A DNA stretch of 64,000 nt from Agelas oroides (taxonomy: Eukaryota > Porifera > Demospongiae > Agelasida > Agelasidae): contig OX422203.1 in NCBI GenBank assembly GCA_949130485.1, positions 1,889,178-1,953,177 of the forward strand, given 5' to 3'. Of this stretch, positions 1 to 25,315 are shown piece after piece; position 1 is the stretch's first letter, and each line of letters begins with the position of its first letter. The notes beneath the pieces were generated by a model. That model searched no databases. It was not told the origin of the DNA and saw only the letters and a list, made by a program, of their open reading frames with translations. The translations under genes and the position numbers were made by a program.

Positions 1-1154
1 GCTTTCTCTACTCCCCCCCAAAAATTATAAGTTGACTATAATACATTGGGAAATGAAGTACCGCCTTCTTACTACACTTTTGCGCATAAATTGTAATTGT
101 AAAAACTTTCAGCTTTTAGTGGGGGAGGAAACCATACAGCTCCTTCGCGTGGATGGTTTGCGTAGGGTGATAATTATAGCATGCGCAGTTCACTTAGCCC
201 GTAGCAGCTGCTGCGCGGATGTGTCCATGGTGATTTGCATGGGACGAATCAGATCTAGGTAAGTAGATATTTGCTATACCATGCGTGGTTGCAAGAGTGG
301 TGCCTTGGCAACATGGTGCCTGAACGACGCGAAGGCTGCCATGGCTACTTGTAGTGTACCGGAAATGTTTGCGTGTTTATCTAATTACGCGCTATGTCTC
401 GAATGAAACACCCGTGTATTCACGATCACTATATAACACGCGCGCACCAATAAAGCGCGGAGTGGTTGCATCATCACCAGCTGTAAGAGTTTCTCTGTGC
501 TGCGAACGGATTTGGAAGGATCGTATCTGGTCAGAAACACCTCATCAGTTTAATACGGTACTGCATGTGTTTGTGAAATAGATTAGAAGTTTACAAATTA
601 TGAGGTGTAAATTAATGAACTTCTATATGTACACGTACTTCAGTATGATAGTGAAGAGTAGCCATTCCCACAATGTTCTACATATTAATAGTTAGCACCA
701 CCACCTAGCAGCTTTTTTTTTTGCATGATATTGCAGTCCCCAGCACACCGGTCACCCTGGGTAGCTGATGAAGGTCTCATACAGCAACACATATAAACAT
801 CTAGGCCTCTGCATTCAGGGAGATGTGGTTTTTATGTGTATATGTAACTCATCTGGTAAGACCAGGGGTCTGCTAGGAGAGAGTTTTGATGTCTGGGATC
901 CCAATGAAGTTGGCACAGGGTTTACCAGACTAGACTTTCAGCTCAAAAGGTATCATCATCTGAGCTGCTTTCATCCAGAATTGGCAGCTAATGGATGGAT
1001 CTGCCCAGTTTGTGAAACAAGTGTTGGGTAAAGCAAGGAGTAATCACTTATATGAGATATCAATTATGATGAATTGAATGTGGAATATTTCAAGGATGTA
1101 AATTGTGTACATGTACTTGCATACATACAACAGAAAACGAAGCCAACTGACATA
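1..1154. other. Region upstream of the LKR gene
   Basis: No complete gene is recognised here. A strong splice-donor-like sequence (AG then GTAAGT) lies at 257-263, and an acceptor-like CATACAACAG ends at about 1131, just before the LKR start codon. A non-coding first exon spliced to the LKR coding exon is therefore possible. This is inference from splice signals only. Confidence 0.3.
811..1031 (+). other. PHD-finger-like fragment
   Basis: A short open stretch contains CICNSSG near the start and HHLSCFHPELAANGWICPVC at the end. The spacing H-x2-C followed by WxCPxC is typical of the second half of a PHD zinc finger, and CICN is like its start. The middle Asp/Cys-Asp part is absent, so this is either a decayed piece or two exons with an unrecognised intron (GTAAGA follows the first part at about 856). 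I could not link it to a neighbouring gene. Confidence 0.25.
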
Positions 1155-13441
<12,287 letters not shown>

Positions 13442-14400
13442 AAGTTGTCAGTGTAATCCATATCATCCTCCCTATTTTTATTATCATTACATTTTTCTGC
13501 ATTTTGCTATTGCAATCAGCTTTGCAGTTCACTATTACTGATGTTGAGAGTTTACTCTTAAGCACCATAACCAGCCAAAAGAGTTGGTCAAATTCCAACC
13601 AAGAACACATGATGATATTGCAAAAAATGATGTCATCATGCACTCTTGATTCCAAAAATTTATTTCACATACAGTAAAGTCAACAAGAAGTGCTAAAAAC
13701 AGCGAGCTTATGTGTGTAGGATATAAAAGTGAAGGTAAATTTACAAAGCCTTATCCACCCCTACATCTTTTTACACTACAGTTACACTTTAGTGTGAGAA
13801 AGCTGCAGGGATGGGGCTTTGTATATTTACCTTCATGTTTATATCCTCCCTTGTTTTTTTTTGTTTTTTTTTGGCGTGCCATCCCTACATCTCTTTTCTT
13901 GTTTGTGTACTTTTTTGGTGATGTTTTTAATATAGATGTGAAGTGACCACTATATCAAGTGCAACCACAACCCCATAACTTGAAACAGTACTCACAGTAA
14001 TTGTTCATGTAAGTCCAAGCATGTAAGGCCATTCCAAATTGAAGCCTTGTTGCAGGGGAATTACCCCGCCTAAAAGTGAGCCAGTAGGTAGGCTTGAAAC
14101 TGAAACTGAAACATCATGTGACCACATTTGACCTCTGTCCCTCCTCACCACAAACCACAATTGACCTCACAAGTATTACTACAAAGGGCAAAGCAGTCAG
14201 AATAAAAGTAGTTTCACAAAAATACACAGAAAAGTGGAGTTGGAGTAAAATTTAACAAAAAAGAACTGCTTGTGAAGCAGGAAAAGGTATTTACGTATAA
14301 CAATTCGGTAAGTCAGTGTCAAGAAGTAGCAATCAACTATCAGGTCACTCTATGGCGTTTTGCCATGTTGTTAGGATGTGACGTATATGGCTGTTTTGCC
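13442..14400. other. 3' region of the LKR gene, no second gene seen
   Basis: No reading frame resembling saccharopine dehydrogenase is visible. The stretch contains a foldback repeat (13717-13850) and AATAAA at 14201-14206, which could end the LKR transcript. Confidence 0.5.
13717..13850. repeat. Short foldback repeat
   Basis: The left arm GGATATAAAAGTGAAGGTAA and a right arm ending in TTACCTTCATGTTTATATCC are inverted copies with a roughly 60-bp centre. Confidence 0.65.
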
Positions 14401-14404
14401 TTCG

Positions 14405-15649
14405 CTAAGACACAAAGCAAAATGGGTCTAACGATCTGGAACTGACGAAGCTCAGTGACACGTTCATATGAACCAGCGTCTGTTCAGGTGCACCGCACCA
14501 ATAGCACACTGGTGACAACTTGACTAGTTTAGCACTGTAGTACTGTGCTTCAATTGCACTTGTGCAGGTAATTTTCTGACGCACAACAATTGTTTTGTGC
14601 AACGGAGATTCAGAAACAATATTGGCTTTCCACACAAGAACATTCGGCTGTTGTCAATGATAGCAATGGCTGCTTTCTCCTCTCTACTTAACACTCTGGC
14701 CACAAAAACGCACCGAGGTTTGGACCGTTTGGTACACTCTTGGCAAGGGATAACGGTCCGCACACACGTGTTACGAAACTTCACTATTCTCCTTGTCAAC
14801 CTGAGCATGTTGATCTTCTGGGACTCAAGAAGGTCGATCAAGATCACTTGGCACTTCGCCATAGCTCACTGAAAGGTCGATAGTGCGCCTTTGTCGAATC
14901 CAAATGTGGCAGTGGGAGGAAACTCAGTGAATCGAACACCTCTTTTGGCATGTGGACTGGGTAGCCAGTGCAGTAGAAGCAGGACTCATCTTTGCATTTT
15001 TTCACTTGAAATACATACTGTGAAATATTGCAGTGTTTATCCATAAACTGCTTCAGGGCTGGAAGATCTTTCAAATTCTCCTTTCTAAGGTGGTCTCTAT
15101 CCACTCAAGTGGGTGAAGAAATCATCAATCTCTTGGTCTGAAGCTGCAGTATGAACAGCAAACATTTCATCTCTGAGGGTGAGTGTTAGAATTCTCTTAG
15201 TAAGAGCTATTGTTGGAGCCACCACAGAATCCCTTAATGCACCCTGGAGCTCGCTGTGGTTGTGTATGGTTTCACATATCTCTTTCATTGTGGTTTTGTT
15301 ACGTATTAATGCCTCATTCTCAAGACTCATCTCCTTTCGGCACAATGAAACATTCTGTCGGGCTAAATTTAGGGTAGACATTACCCTTTCCGCCATGTTT
15401 TGCCAGGGCATGTTCTGACACAAACAAGGCAGGAGCCTTAAAAAGACCGCTACTGAAGGTACAATTCCCTGAATATGGAAGTCGTGATCTAAAGCAGCCA
15501 ACCGCGAGGCAGTCAAGGATATTAATCATCGGCAGAGGGCGGACAGAGCTTGAGATTGGAGCGCCATGCAGGCTCTCCCACTGGAACAATGCATTTATTG
15601 TCAACAGATAGCATCGCAAAGCTAATGCTTTAACATACTGCAAGATCAC
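14405..15649 (-). pseudogene. Broken copy of a dispersed Cys-containing gene family
   Basis: Minus-strand peptides in several frames read in order: AERVMSTLNLARQNVSLCRK, then VFQVKKCKDESCFYC and SFLPLPHLDSTKAHYRPFSE, then IPCQECTK and IEAQYYSAKLVKLSPVCYWC. I recall similar proteins present in many copies in invertebrate and fish genomes, but I know no function. Cys pairs (CKDESCFYC, CQEC, CYWC) suggest metal binding. The frame is interrupted several times, so this looks like a dead copy, perhaps carried by a transposon. Confidence 0.45.
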
Positions 15650-15734
15650 ACTAACATACCATGAATCCGGGTGATGTTCTCTGAGTTGGCGTGCCTGTAC
15701 GCAGTACTTTACATCAGCGCAGACATTGGAAACA

Positions 15735-16255
15735 AGGTTTAACCGTCAATTTGCATGAATGTACAGTGTCTGGGCTAGCTGATTCGGCATTAAACGACCT
15801 CGTATGAAAATGATTTGCTTGCAGGCTTGTAGAGCTTGACGCCTTTATTGCACAGACTGAGCGAATACATTTTTCTTCTCTCTATTCCCTGGGCTTCCTA
15901 ATGATATGCTACTTCCATTAGTGCAACATTTGCTCTGTGTTAGGGTTAGCCGTCAATTTGTATGAATTTCCAATGCCTGCGCACATTCGGCATTAATTGA
16001 CCTCGTAAGAAAGGGGTTTGCGTCAAGGTTTGTGGAGATTGGTGCGTTTATTGCACAGACTGAGCGAATGCATTTTGATACTCTCTATTCCCTGGGCTTC
16101 CTTTTGATATGCTTCTTGCATTAGTGCAACATTTGCTCTGTGTTAGGGTTAGCCGTCAATTTGCATGAATTTCCAATGTCTGCGCACATTCGGCATTAAT
16201 TGACCTCGTACGAAAGGGGTTTTCGTCAAGGTTTGTGGAGATTGGTACGTTGGTA
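15735..16255. repeat. Satellite family B, left block
   Basis: Two to three units of about 200 bp with landmarks AGGGTTAGCCGTCAATTTG, GGCATTAATTGACCTCGTA, TTATTGCACAGACTGAGCG and TATTCCCTGGGCTTCCT. The block stops at GTTTGTGGAGATTGGTACG (16231-16249), where family A begins. The same family in the same orientation resumes at 34005. Confidence 0.85.
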
Positions 16256-17392
16256 CCCTACCCCAGAACAATAGTTGCACTAATGCAGACTACATATGAG
16301 CAAGAAGCTGTGGGAATGGGGAGGCCAATAACGCAAACCCTCCGTTTGTGCAATCACCGCACAAAGCGGTACGAGCTTGCTAATGGTTCCGCCTCCTGCA
16401 TCGCCGTATGATGACTGCAATGGAAATTCGGGCAAATTCCCGGCAAATCTTAGCCCGGAACAATAGTTGCACTGATGCAAACTACATATGAGCAAGAAGC
16501 TGTGGGAATGGGGAGGCCAAGAACGCAAACCCTCCGTTTGTGCAATCAACGCACAAAGCGGTACGAGCTTGCTAATGGTTCCGCCTCCTGCATCGCCGTA
16601 TGATGACTGCAATGGAAATTCGGGCAAATTCCCGGCAAATCTTAGCCCAGAACAATAGTTGGACTGATGCAAACTACATATGAGCAAGAAACTGTGGGAA
16701 TGGGGAGGCCAATAACGCAAACCCTCCGTTTGTGCAATCAACGTACATAGCGGTACGAGTTTGCTAATGGTTCCGCCTCCTGCATCGCCGTATGATGCCT
16801 GCAATGGAAATTTGGGCAAATTCCCGGCAAACCCTACCCCAGAACAATAGTTGCACTAATGCAAACTACATATGAGCAAGAAGCTGTGGGAATGGAGACG
16901 CTAATAACGCAAACCCTCCGTTTGTGCAATCAACGCACAAAGCGGTACGAGCTTGCAAATTGTTCCACCTCCACCATCGCCGTATAATGCCGGCACTGGA
17001 AATTCGGGCAAATTCCCGGCAAACCCTACCCCAGAACAATAGGTTTGTCATTCATGCTGATGAGTCGGTCCTAGCCAAGCTTGATTCAAGTTGGGGGTCT
17101 GTTTCCGACCACACTTCCTGGAAGCTTCAGTCCTGTTACAAACCTGCCGATTCGCCTAGATGATCTCTCAGGCAAACGATGATCCCCTGGAGTTGCAACA
17201 CCATCAAGCACCACAAACACAACCAGTACCTGTAAGTGAGCCGGCCTCACCCCTCCCAACTGTTGCAGCCGATTCCTTTCCTTTTTTAGGGGCAACCCCA
17301 GGAGAGACCCAAGAAGGCCACTCTCCAACTCAAATTCAAACTCAATAACTTCTGCATCCTCCAGACCAATAGTCAATAGGTCCTTTTCTGTT

Positions 17393-20114
17393 ATGTATTT
17401 TAATTGTAGAAGTTTACTCCCCAAAATTGATGAGCTTGCTGCTCTCTGTTCTACAAACATGCCAGATGTTGTTTGCTTAGTTGAAACCTGGCTTTGTATG
17501 GATATCTTGGATACGGAGATATCTATTCCTAACTATTCCGTTGTCAGGCTTGACAGAAATAGGCATGGTGGTGGAGTTGCTATGTACATTAGAAATAGTG
17601 TATCATATAATGTAGTTTCGTATGGCTCCACTGGTCTGGAAGTCATTGTTGTATCATTGTCTAAATGTAATTTTAAATTGTGTTTGTGTGTATTCTATAG
17701 ACCCCCTCTTCCCCACCTGCTATTTTTGATAATTTGTGTGACATTTTACTTTAATGTCAATTTTGACTCTTCTCACAGTTTTTATCCTTACCTTTGTGAC
17801 CTCATGACCAGTTTTTCACTTTTTCAAGTTGTTGACACTCCAACTCATTTTTCTCCAAATGGGCAATCCACTCTCATCGATCTGGTTTTTGTATCTAATT
17901 TGCATTCCTTTTCTAACTGCTCTGCCATTCCCCAGTTATCCAACTCGGACCACCTTGGATTGATAACCTTGAAACATCAACATGTGTCCTCTATCTCTAT
18001 TCCACGACGCAGAGTCTGGAGGTACAAGCACGCTGATTTTGACAGGGCCAACGATCTGCTATGTGATATGGACCTGGACAATATTCTGAACCCTTATGAC
18101 ATACAGATGAGCTGGAAGCATTTTAAATCTGCCTTCTTGGATGTAATGGAGCAGTGCATACCTAGGTCTGTGCTCCCAGGGAGAAACAACTTACCCTGGT
18201 TAAGCAAAGAGATTATACAGCTAATCAGGAAGAGAAACTATCATTTCAGGAAAGCACGTCGCAGTGGTAACAGAGATGATTACATGAAGTTCAAGCAAAT
18301 CAGAAATAGAGTTGTTGCAGAACTCAGACTTGCAAAGAGGAGATTTTTCACTAACTTACACCCTCACAATCAACGAGAATTTTGGAAAATAGTGAAATCT
18401 TTGACTCCGAAAGAGAACACCATTCCAACTCTGTCTAGTGGAAACACTGTTGCAACTACTAATCCAGAAAAGGCTTCCCTTCTGAATGTCACATTTACAA
18501 ACTGCCTCAATTACTCACTTCCTGGATTAAATGTGGCTGATCTTCCTGAAGCTGTTCCTCATGAATGTCCTGACAAATTTATGTGCACTGAAGATGAAGT
18601 TTATGAGCTCTTATGCTCCCTTGACTCAAACAAAGCTAATGGTCATGATGACATATCCGCTCAAATGCTTAAGGAGACGGCAATGAGCATCACCCCCGCT
18701 GTGACTCAACTATTTAATATTTCCATTTGACTTGGGGAACTACCAGACGAGTGGAAAACTGCTCGTGTTACACCTATTCCCAAGTCGCATAATAAATCCA
18801 TTCCTGAAAACTATCGCCCGATATCCTTACTCTCAGTTCTAAGCAAACTCCTCGAAATGCATGTTCGCAACGTCCTAATTGATAATCTTGAGAACTACTA
18901 TCCTCTTTCTGCTCATCAGTGGGGATTCACTCAAGGCAAGTCCACAACTGGTGCCCTGCTAGATGCAACTGATCAATGGCACAGACAGCTTGACATGGGC
19001 CTAGACATTTGCTGTGTGTTCTTTGATTACAGCAAGGCTTTCGATTCAGTCCCCCACAGACCTCTGCTGCAAAAGCTGAAAAACATCAATGTTTGTCCAC
19101 ACATTCTCAGATGGATCACACATTACCTCTGCAAGAGAAGTCAGTATGTCTGTGTGAATGGTTCATCTTCAGGTGTATTACCTGTAACTTCTGGAGTACC
19201 ACAAGGGTCTGTGCTTGGGCCACTCTTGTTTATTTTCTATATTAATGACATCACAATGGTCCCATTGTCAGATGGCGCTATGTCACTCTATGCTGATGAC
19301 TTAATGCTTTATCGCCCTATTTACTCAGCAACTGATTCTATTACAAATGGACATTGACAACCTCTGTGTATGGTCTGATGATAACCTTTTGAAGTTCAAT
19401 GGCAGAAAATGCAAATATATGATCATCTCCAGAAGAAGGCAACCCTCCCTCCCAGTCACACCTCTCAAGCTTAAACAAACATGTATGGAGAGGGTACACT
19501 GCTATAAGTATCTTGGAGTCTGGCTCACTTCTACTCTCAATTGGTCTATGCAAGTCAGTGAAGTATGCAAAAAAGCACGACAACAAGTGGGTATTCTATA
19601 CAGAAAGTTCTATCCCTCCGCAAATAGTTCATCACTCTTGCAACTGTACCTGGCTTATATCCGTCCGCATTTGGAGTATGCAGCACCTGTATGGGACCCC
19701 CACCAACAGGGACTTATCAACTCTCTGGAGAGAGTGCAGAAGTTTGCACTTAAGGTGTGCACCAAAAACTGGAGTTCCGAGTATGAGTCTTTGCTTCAAG
19801 CATGCAACCTGCCCACCCTTGCCAGCAGAAGACACTACCTGAAACTGTGCCTACTTTATCAAATTGTCAATGGACATCTGAATTTCCCTGTTGCACCCAT
19901 TGTACCACGAAACCTGTCCAGATGTCTCAGAAACACCAGCACACTAGCCCTTGAAAGGCCAGTAACACATACGAATGCCTATCAGTCATCATTTTTTCCA
20001 CATACGATTGCCCTATGGAACAGCTTACCTCCATCTGCACAAAACTGCTGGTCATTGCATTCTTTTAAACAAACTGTATTTTGTCACACATTTGATACCT
20101 CACCTAACCCTTAA
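17393..20114 (+). pseudogene. LINE ORF2: endonuclease plus reverse transcriptase
   Basis: Order of parts: AP-endonuclease (FNCRSLLPKIDELAALC, CLVETWL, NSDHLGLI), linker with LPWLSKEI, then reverse transcriptase with ENYRPISLLSVLSKLLE, FFDYSKAFDSVPH, SGVPQGSVLGPLLF and the YADD catalytic box at about 19291, then a C-terminal part with YKYLGVWL and LERVQKFALKVC. One in-frame TGA (18728-18730) separates the endonuclease part from the polymerase, and the frame changes near 19340, shortly after YADD. Only these two breaks were seen, so the copy is fairly young. Confidence 0.9.
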
Positions 20115-20128
20115 ACACTAATATTTAA

Positions 20129-20384
20129 GGTGGCACGGTACCCTGTATTTTCAAGGTCAACAAACCTGGAATCCAAGTTGATAGTCTTCTTTGTCTTGTT
20201 AAAATTTTAGCACACAGTCCGTTTTGGGAGTCTCAAACCGTTCACGGTCCGTAAAATTGGGGATTTTCCCCATTTCCGGTCGGCATTGCCATCCAATAAT
20301 CAGTTTATAATTAAGTTAGTTAAGATGTGGCCTGGCGGCACCCTTCATGTGGTGCTCGGAACTTTGAAGATAAGCTTAGATCGA

Positions 20385-20423
<39 letters not shown>

Positions 20424-21149
20424 GGAGTTTAGTAGAGTGCTGTAGTGTCAGTAGCTGTGAGTAGTGCGTGATGCCTGCTTGTGAAAGCAAACTTGTGTCT
20501 AGAAGCAGCAGAAAGGCCACAGTGGCCAAGACTGTATTTGTTGAGTAGGCCCAGGTCTCGCGGCCGTATGCCTAGTCTAGTTGGTGACCGTGGCCAGGTG
20601 CTTCGAGTGCTGGGCTGGGCTTTAACTAGAATACGCAATTTATCGTTTGTGCTACAGTCTGACAGACAAGGGAGCTGAACGGTGGCTGTGTGTGGAACAG
20701 AACCGTGAGTTGTTTAGGGACATAAGGGGGAGAGGTGGGGCTAGTAATGCTTGCTTCCACTCGTGAATGAGCCCCTCCCGTAGACAAGCTGTGAATTTTT
20801 CGAAATGTGCATTCATTTTGGTGCAGTCAAAGTTGTCCATTCCAAGAGTAGTGACAAACATGAGTCTAGCCTGACTTTGAGAGTAGCTTTGAACAAAAGC
20901 TGGCATAGATTGATTTGAGATACATTGGTGGTTGGGACGCTACCTACAGTGAGCGTGTAGATGCGTCCATCGAGTGGCAATTTTGGGTTCATGAATATAT
21001 TAATGAGCTACTAAAACCCTTTTTAAAATTAGGCAAAGCAAGATTGCCCTAAACCAAACCCTAACCCTGAAACTAGGAGTAACCCTGGTCCTGACTGTAA
21101 CCCAAGTTTATGTTTTCGTTAACCTCCGCCGAGGGACGACCGTGCCACC
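20129..21149. mobile_element. 1.0-kb TTAA-flanked non-autonomous element
   Basis: Inverted ends GGTGGCACGGT...ACCGTGCCACC, each flanked by TTAA (20125-20128, 21150-21153). TTAA duplications are typical of piggyBac and Kolobok transposons. No transposase frame is visible. It contains a run of about 30 A at 20389-20418 and is inserted in the 3' UTR of the LINE. Confidence 0.8.
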
Positions 21150-21457
21150 TTAAGTCGTAGTTAAGTTGCATTTCTTTCTATCAAGTTAGCAATTGCTATT
21201 CATGTACCCTTGCATTATCGCAAAATTGTTTTAGAAAAAAAAAAAAAAAAAAAAAAAATGCAAACTACATATGAGCAAGAAGCTGTGGATTGGGGAGGCC
21301 AAAAACGCATACCATCCGTTTGTGCAATCAACGCACAAAGCGGTACGAGCTTGCAAATTGTTCCGCCTCCACCATCGCCGTATAATGCCGGCAATGGAAA
21401 TTCGGGCAAATTCCCGACAAACCCTAGCCCGGAACAATAGTTGCACTAATGCAAACT

Positions 21458-21961
21458 CAGGGCCGTAGCCATCAAATTTGGAGTGATCAGGTTAGTGGTG
21501 CGTGTATCAGCACGCAAGAGCTAGGGGGGTCTGGGGGCATGCCCCCCCCCAGAAAATTTTGAGAATTTAGAGTCTATGAGGTTGCTTCTGAGACCATTTT
21601 TGGGCCAAAACGATGCTTATCGGAGGCCAGACGACAGAGTTTTACATGCATGAACATCTACCCTTTCTGCCCGTTGCGCCATATAGCACTGCATGGTTTC
21701 GGCTTTCCGATCGTTCGCTAATCTCACAAGCCACACCCTTTGCAGATCGTTCAGTTAGAAGAACGGAAAATTGTTGGAAGACTCGGTCTTTCGCACTGTT
21801 TGCAGCCATCTCGTATTATGTTGCAACATGTCACCACGCTGTGTACGTGCCATGAGCGTTTGCCGAGCATTGGCCCTATTTGGCGACGCCAAGCAAGCCA
21901 CGGTGAGGGAAAAAGTGGTCCGGTTGAAATCGGACTAACCGGACCGGTGGCTACGGCCCTG
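21458..21961. mobile_element. 504-bp inverted-repeat element in satellite A
   Basis: Ends are CAGGGCCGTAGCCA and TGGCTACGGCCCTG. It interrupts a satellite unit within GCAAACTRCATATG, with AAACT present on both sides (5 bp). It contains a GGGGGTCTGGGGGCATGCCC segment often seen in invertebrate DNA transposons. The terminus is hAT-like, but the short flanking repeat leaves the superfamily open. Confidence 0.75.
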
Positions 21962-24900
21962 AAACTGCATATGAGGAAGAAGCTGTGGGAATGGGGAGGC
22001 CAAGAACGCAAACCCTCCGTTTGTGCAATCACCGCACAAAGCGGTACGAGCTTGCTAATGGTTCCGCCTCCTGCATCGCCGTATGATGCCTGCAATGGAA
22101 ATTCGGGCAAATTCCCGGCAAACCCTACCACAGAACAATAGTTGCACTAATGCAAACTACATATGAGCAAGGAGCTGTGGGAATGGGAAGGCCAAAAACG
22201 CATACCATCCGTTTCTGCAATCAACGCACAAAGCGGAACGAGCTTGCAAATTGTTCCGCCTCCACCATCGCCGTATAATGCCGGCAATGGAAATTCGGGC
22301 AAATTCCCGACAAACCCTAGCCCGGGACAATAGTTGCACTAATGCAAACTGCATATGAGGAAGAAGCTGTGGGTATGGGGAGGCCAAGAACGCAAACCCT
22401 CTGTTTGTGCAATCAACGCACAAAGCGGTACGAGCTTGCTAATGGCTCCCCATCCTGCATCGCCGTATGATGCCGGCAATGGAAATTCGGGCAAATTCCC
22501 GGCAAACCCTACCACAGAACAATAGTTGCACTAATGCAAACTACATATGAGCAAGGAGCTGTGGGAATGGGAAGGCCAAAAACGCATACCATCCGTTTCT
22601 GCAATCAACGCACAAAGCGGAACGAGCTTGCAAATTGTTCCGCCTCCACCATCGCCGTATAATGCCGGCAATGGAAATTCGGGCAAATTCCGGCAAACCC
22701 TACCCCAGAACAATAGTTGCACTAATGCAAACTACATATGAGCAAGAAGCTGTGTCAATGGGGAGGCCAAAAACGCAAACCCTCTGTTTATGCAATCAAC
22801 GCACAAAGCGGAACGAGCTTGCAAATTGTTCCGCCTCCACCATCGCCGTATAATGCCGGCAATGGAAATTCGCGCAATTTCCCGGCAAAACCTACACCGG
22901 ATGAATAGTTGCACTAATGCAAACCACATATGAGCAAGAAGCTGAGGGAATGAGGAGGCCAAAAACGCAAACCCACCGTTTGTGCAATCAACGCACAGAG
23001 CGGTACAAGCTTTCAAATTGGTCCGCCACCACCATCGCCCTATAATGCCTGCAATGGAAATTCGCGCAAATTCCCGGCAAACCCTACACCGGAAGAATAG
23101 TTGCACTAATGCAAACTACATATGAGCAAGAAGCTGAGGGAATGAGGAGGCCAAAAACGCTAACCCTCCGTTTGTGCTATCAACGCACAAAGCGGTACGA
23201 GCTTGCCAATTGCTCCGCATTCTTCATCGCCGTATAATCCCGTCAATGGAAATTCGCGCAAATTCCCGGCAAAACCTAGCCCGGAACAATAGTTGCACTA
23301 ATGCAAACTACATATTAGCAAGAAGCTGTGTGAATGGGGAGGCCAAGAACGCAAACCCTCCGTTTGTGCAATCAATGCACAAAGCGGTACGAGCTTGCTA
23401 ATTGCTCCGCATTCTGCATCGCCGTATAATCCCGTCAATGGAAATTCGCGCAAATTCCCGGCAAACCCTAGCCCGGAACAATAGTTGCACTAATGCAAAC
23501 TACATATTAGCAAGAAGCTGTGTGAATGGGGAGGCCAAGAACGCAAACCCTCTGTTTGTGCAATCAACGCACAAAGCAGTACGAGCTTGCTAGTGGCTCC
23601 GCATCCTGCATCGCCGTATAATGCCGGCAATAGAAATTCGGGCAAATTCACGGCAAACCCTACCCCAGAACAATAGTTGCACTAATGCAAACTACATATG
23701 AGCAGGATGCTGAGGGAATGGGGAGGCCAAAAACGCAAACCCTCCGTTTGTGCAATCAACGCACAAAGCGGTACGAGCTAGCAAATTTGTTCGCTACCAC
23801 CATCGCCGTATAATGTCGGCAATGGAAATTCGCTCAAATTCCCGGCAAACCCTACCCCGGAACAATAGTTGCACTAATGCAAATTACATATGAGCAGGAA
23901 GCTGAGGGAATGGGGAGGCCAAAAACACAAACCCTCCCTTTGTGCAATCAACGCACAAAGCGGTACGAGCTTGCAAATTGGTCCGCAACCACCATCGCCG
24001 TATAATGCCGGATATGGAAATTCGCGCAAATTTCCGGCAAGCCCTACCCCGGTACAATACATATGAGCAGGAAGCTAACGGAATGGGGAGGCCAAAAACG
24101 CAAACCCTCCGTTTGTGCAATCAACGCACAAAGTGGTACGAGCTTGCAAATTGGTACGCTACCTCCATCGCCGTATAATGTCGGCAATGGAAATTCGCGT
24201 AAATTCCCGGCAAACCCTACCCCGGAACAATAGTTGCACTAATGCAAATTACATATGAGCAGGAAGCTGAGGGTATGGGGAGGTCAAAAACGCAAACCCT
24301 CCGTTTGTGCAATCAACGCACAAAGCAGTACGAGCTTGCAAATTGGTCCGCCACCACCATCGCCGTATAATGCCGGATATGGAAATTCGCGCAAATTTCC
24401 GGCAAGCCCTACCCCGGTACACTAATGCAAATTACATATGAGCAGGAAGCTGAGGGAATGGGGAGGCCAAAAACGCAAACCCACCGTTTGTGCAATCAAC
24501 GCACAAAGCGGTACGAACTTGCAAATTTGGTCCGCTACCACCATCGCCGTATAATGTCGGGAATGGAAATTTGTGCAAATTCCCCGCAAACCCTACCCCG
24601 GAAGAATAGTTGCACTAATGCAAATTACATATCAGCAGGAAGCTGAGGGAATGGGGAGGCCAAAAACGCAAACCCTCCGTTTGTGCAATCAACGCACAAA
24701 GCGGTACGAGCTTGCAAATTGGTCCGCAACCACCATCTCCGTATAATGCCGGATATGGAAATTCGCGCAAATTTCCAGCAAGCCCTATCCCGGTACAATA
24801 CATATGAGCAGGAAGCTAACGGAATGGGGAGGCCAAAAACGCAAACCCTCCGTTTGTGCAATCAACGCACAAAGTGGTACGAGCTTGCAAATTGGTACGC

Positions 24901-25276
24901 TACCTCCATCGCTGTATAATGTCGGCAATGGAAATTCGCGTAAATTCCCGGCAAACCTTACCACGGAACAATAGTTGCACTAATGCAAATTACATATGAG
25001 CAGGAAGCTGAGGGAATGGGGAGGCCAAAAACGCAAACCCTCCGTTTGTGCAATCAACGCATAAAGCGGTACGAGCTTGCAAATTGGTCCGCTAACACCA
25101 TCGCCGTATAATGTCGGAAATGGAAATTCGCGCAAATTCCCGGCAAACCCTACCCCGGAACAATAGTTGCACTAATGCAAATTACATATGAGTAGGAAGC
25201 TGAGGGAATGGGGATGCAAAAAACGCAAACCATCCGTTTGTGCAATCAACGCACAAAGCGGTACGAGCTTGCAAAT

Positions 25277-25284
25277 CTTATTTA

Positions 25285-25315
<31 letters not shown>

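Larger units (their letters stand above)
17041..21258 (+). mobile_element. LINE (APE-type, CR1/jockey-like) inserted in satellite A
   Basis: Non-LTR retrotransposon with endonuclease, reverse transcriptase, 3' UTR and a poly(A) run at about 21232-21258. It begins abruptly inside a satellite unit after AGAACAATAG, and the satellite resumes with ATGCAAACTAC after the poly(A). A few satellite bases appear missing and no clear target duplication is seen. Without the nested 1021-bp element it is about 3.2 kb. A 62-codon Pro/Gln-rich frame at 17160-17348 may be a remnant of a first ORF. Confidence 0.9.

Noticed and set aside
17393-20114. Domesticated host reverse transcriptase gene
   Set aside because: The frame is broken, a poly(A) tail is present and it lies within satellite DNA, as expected of an ordinary LINE copy.
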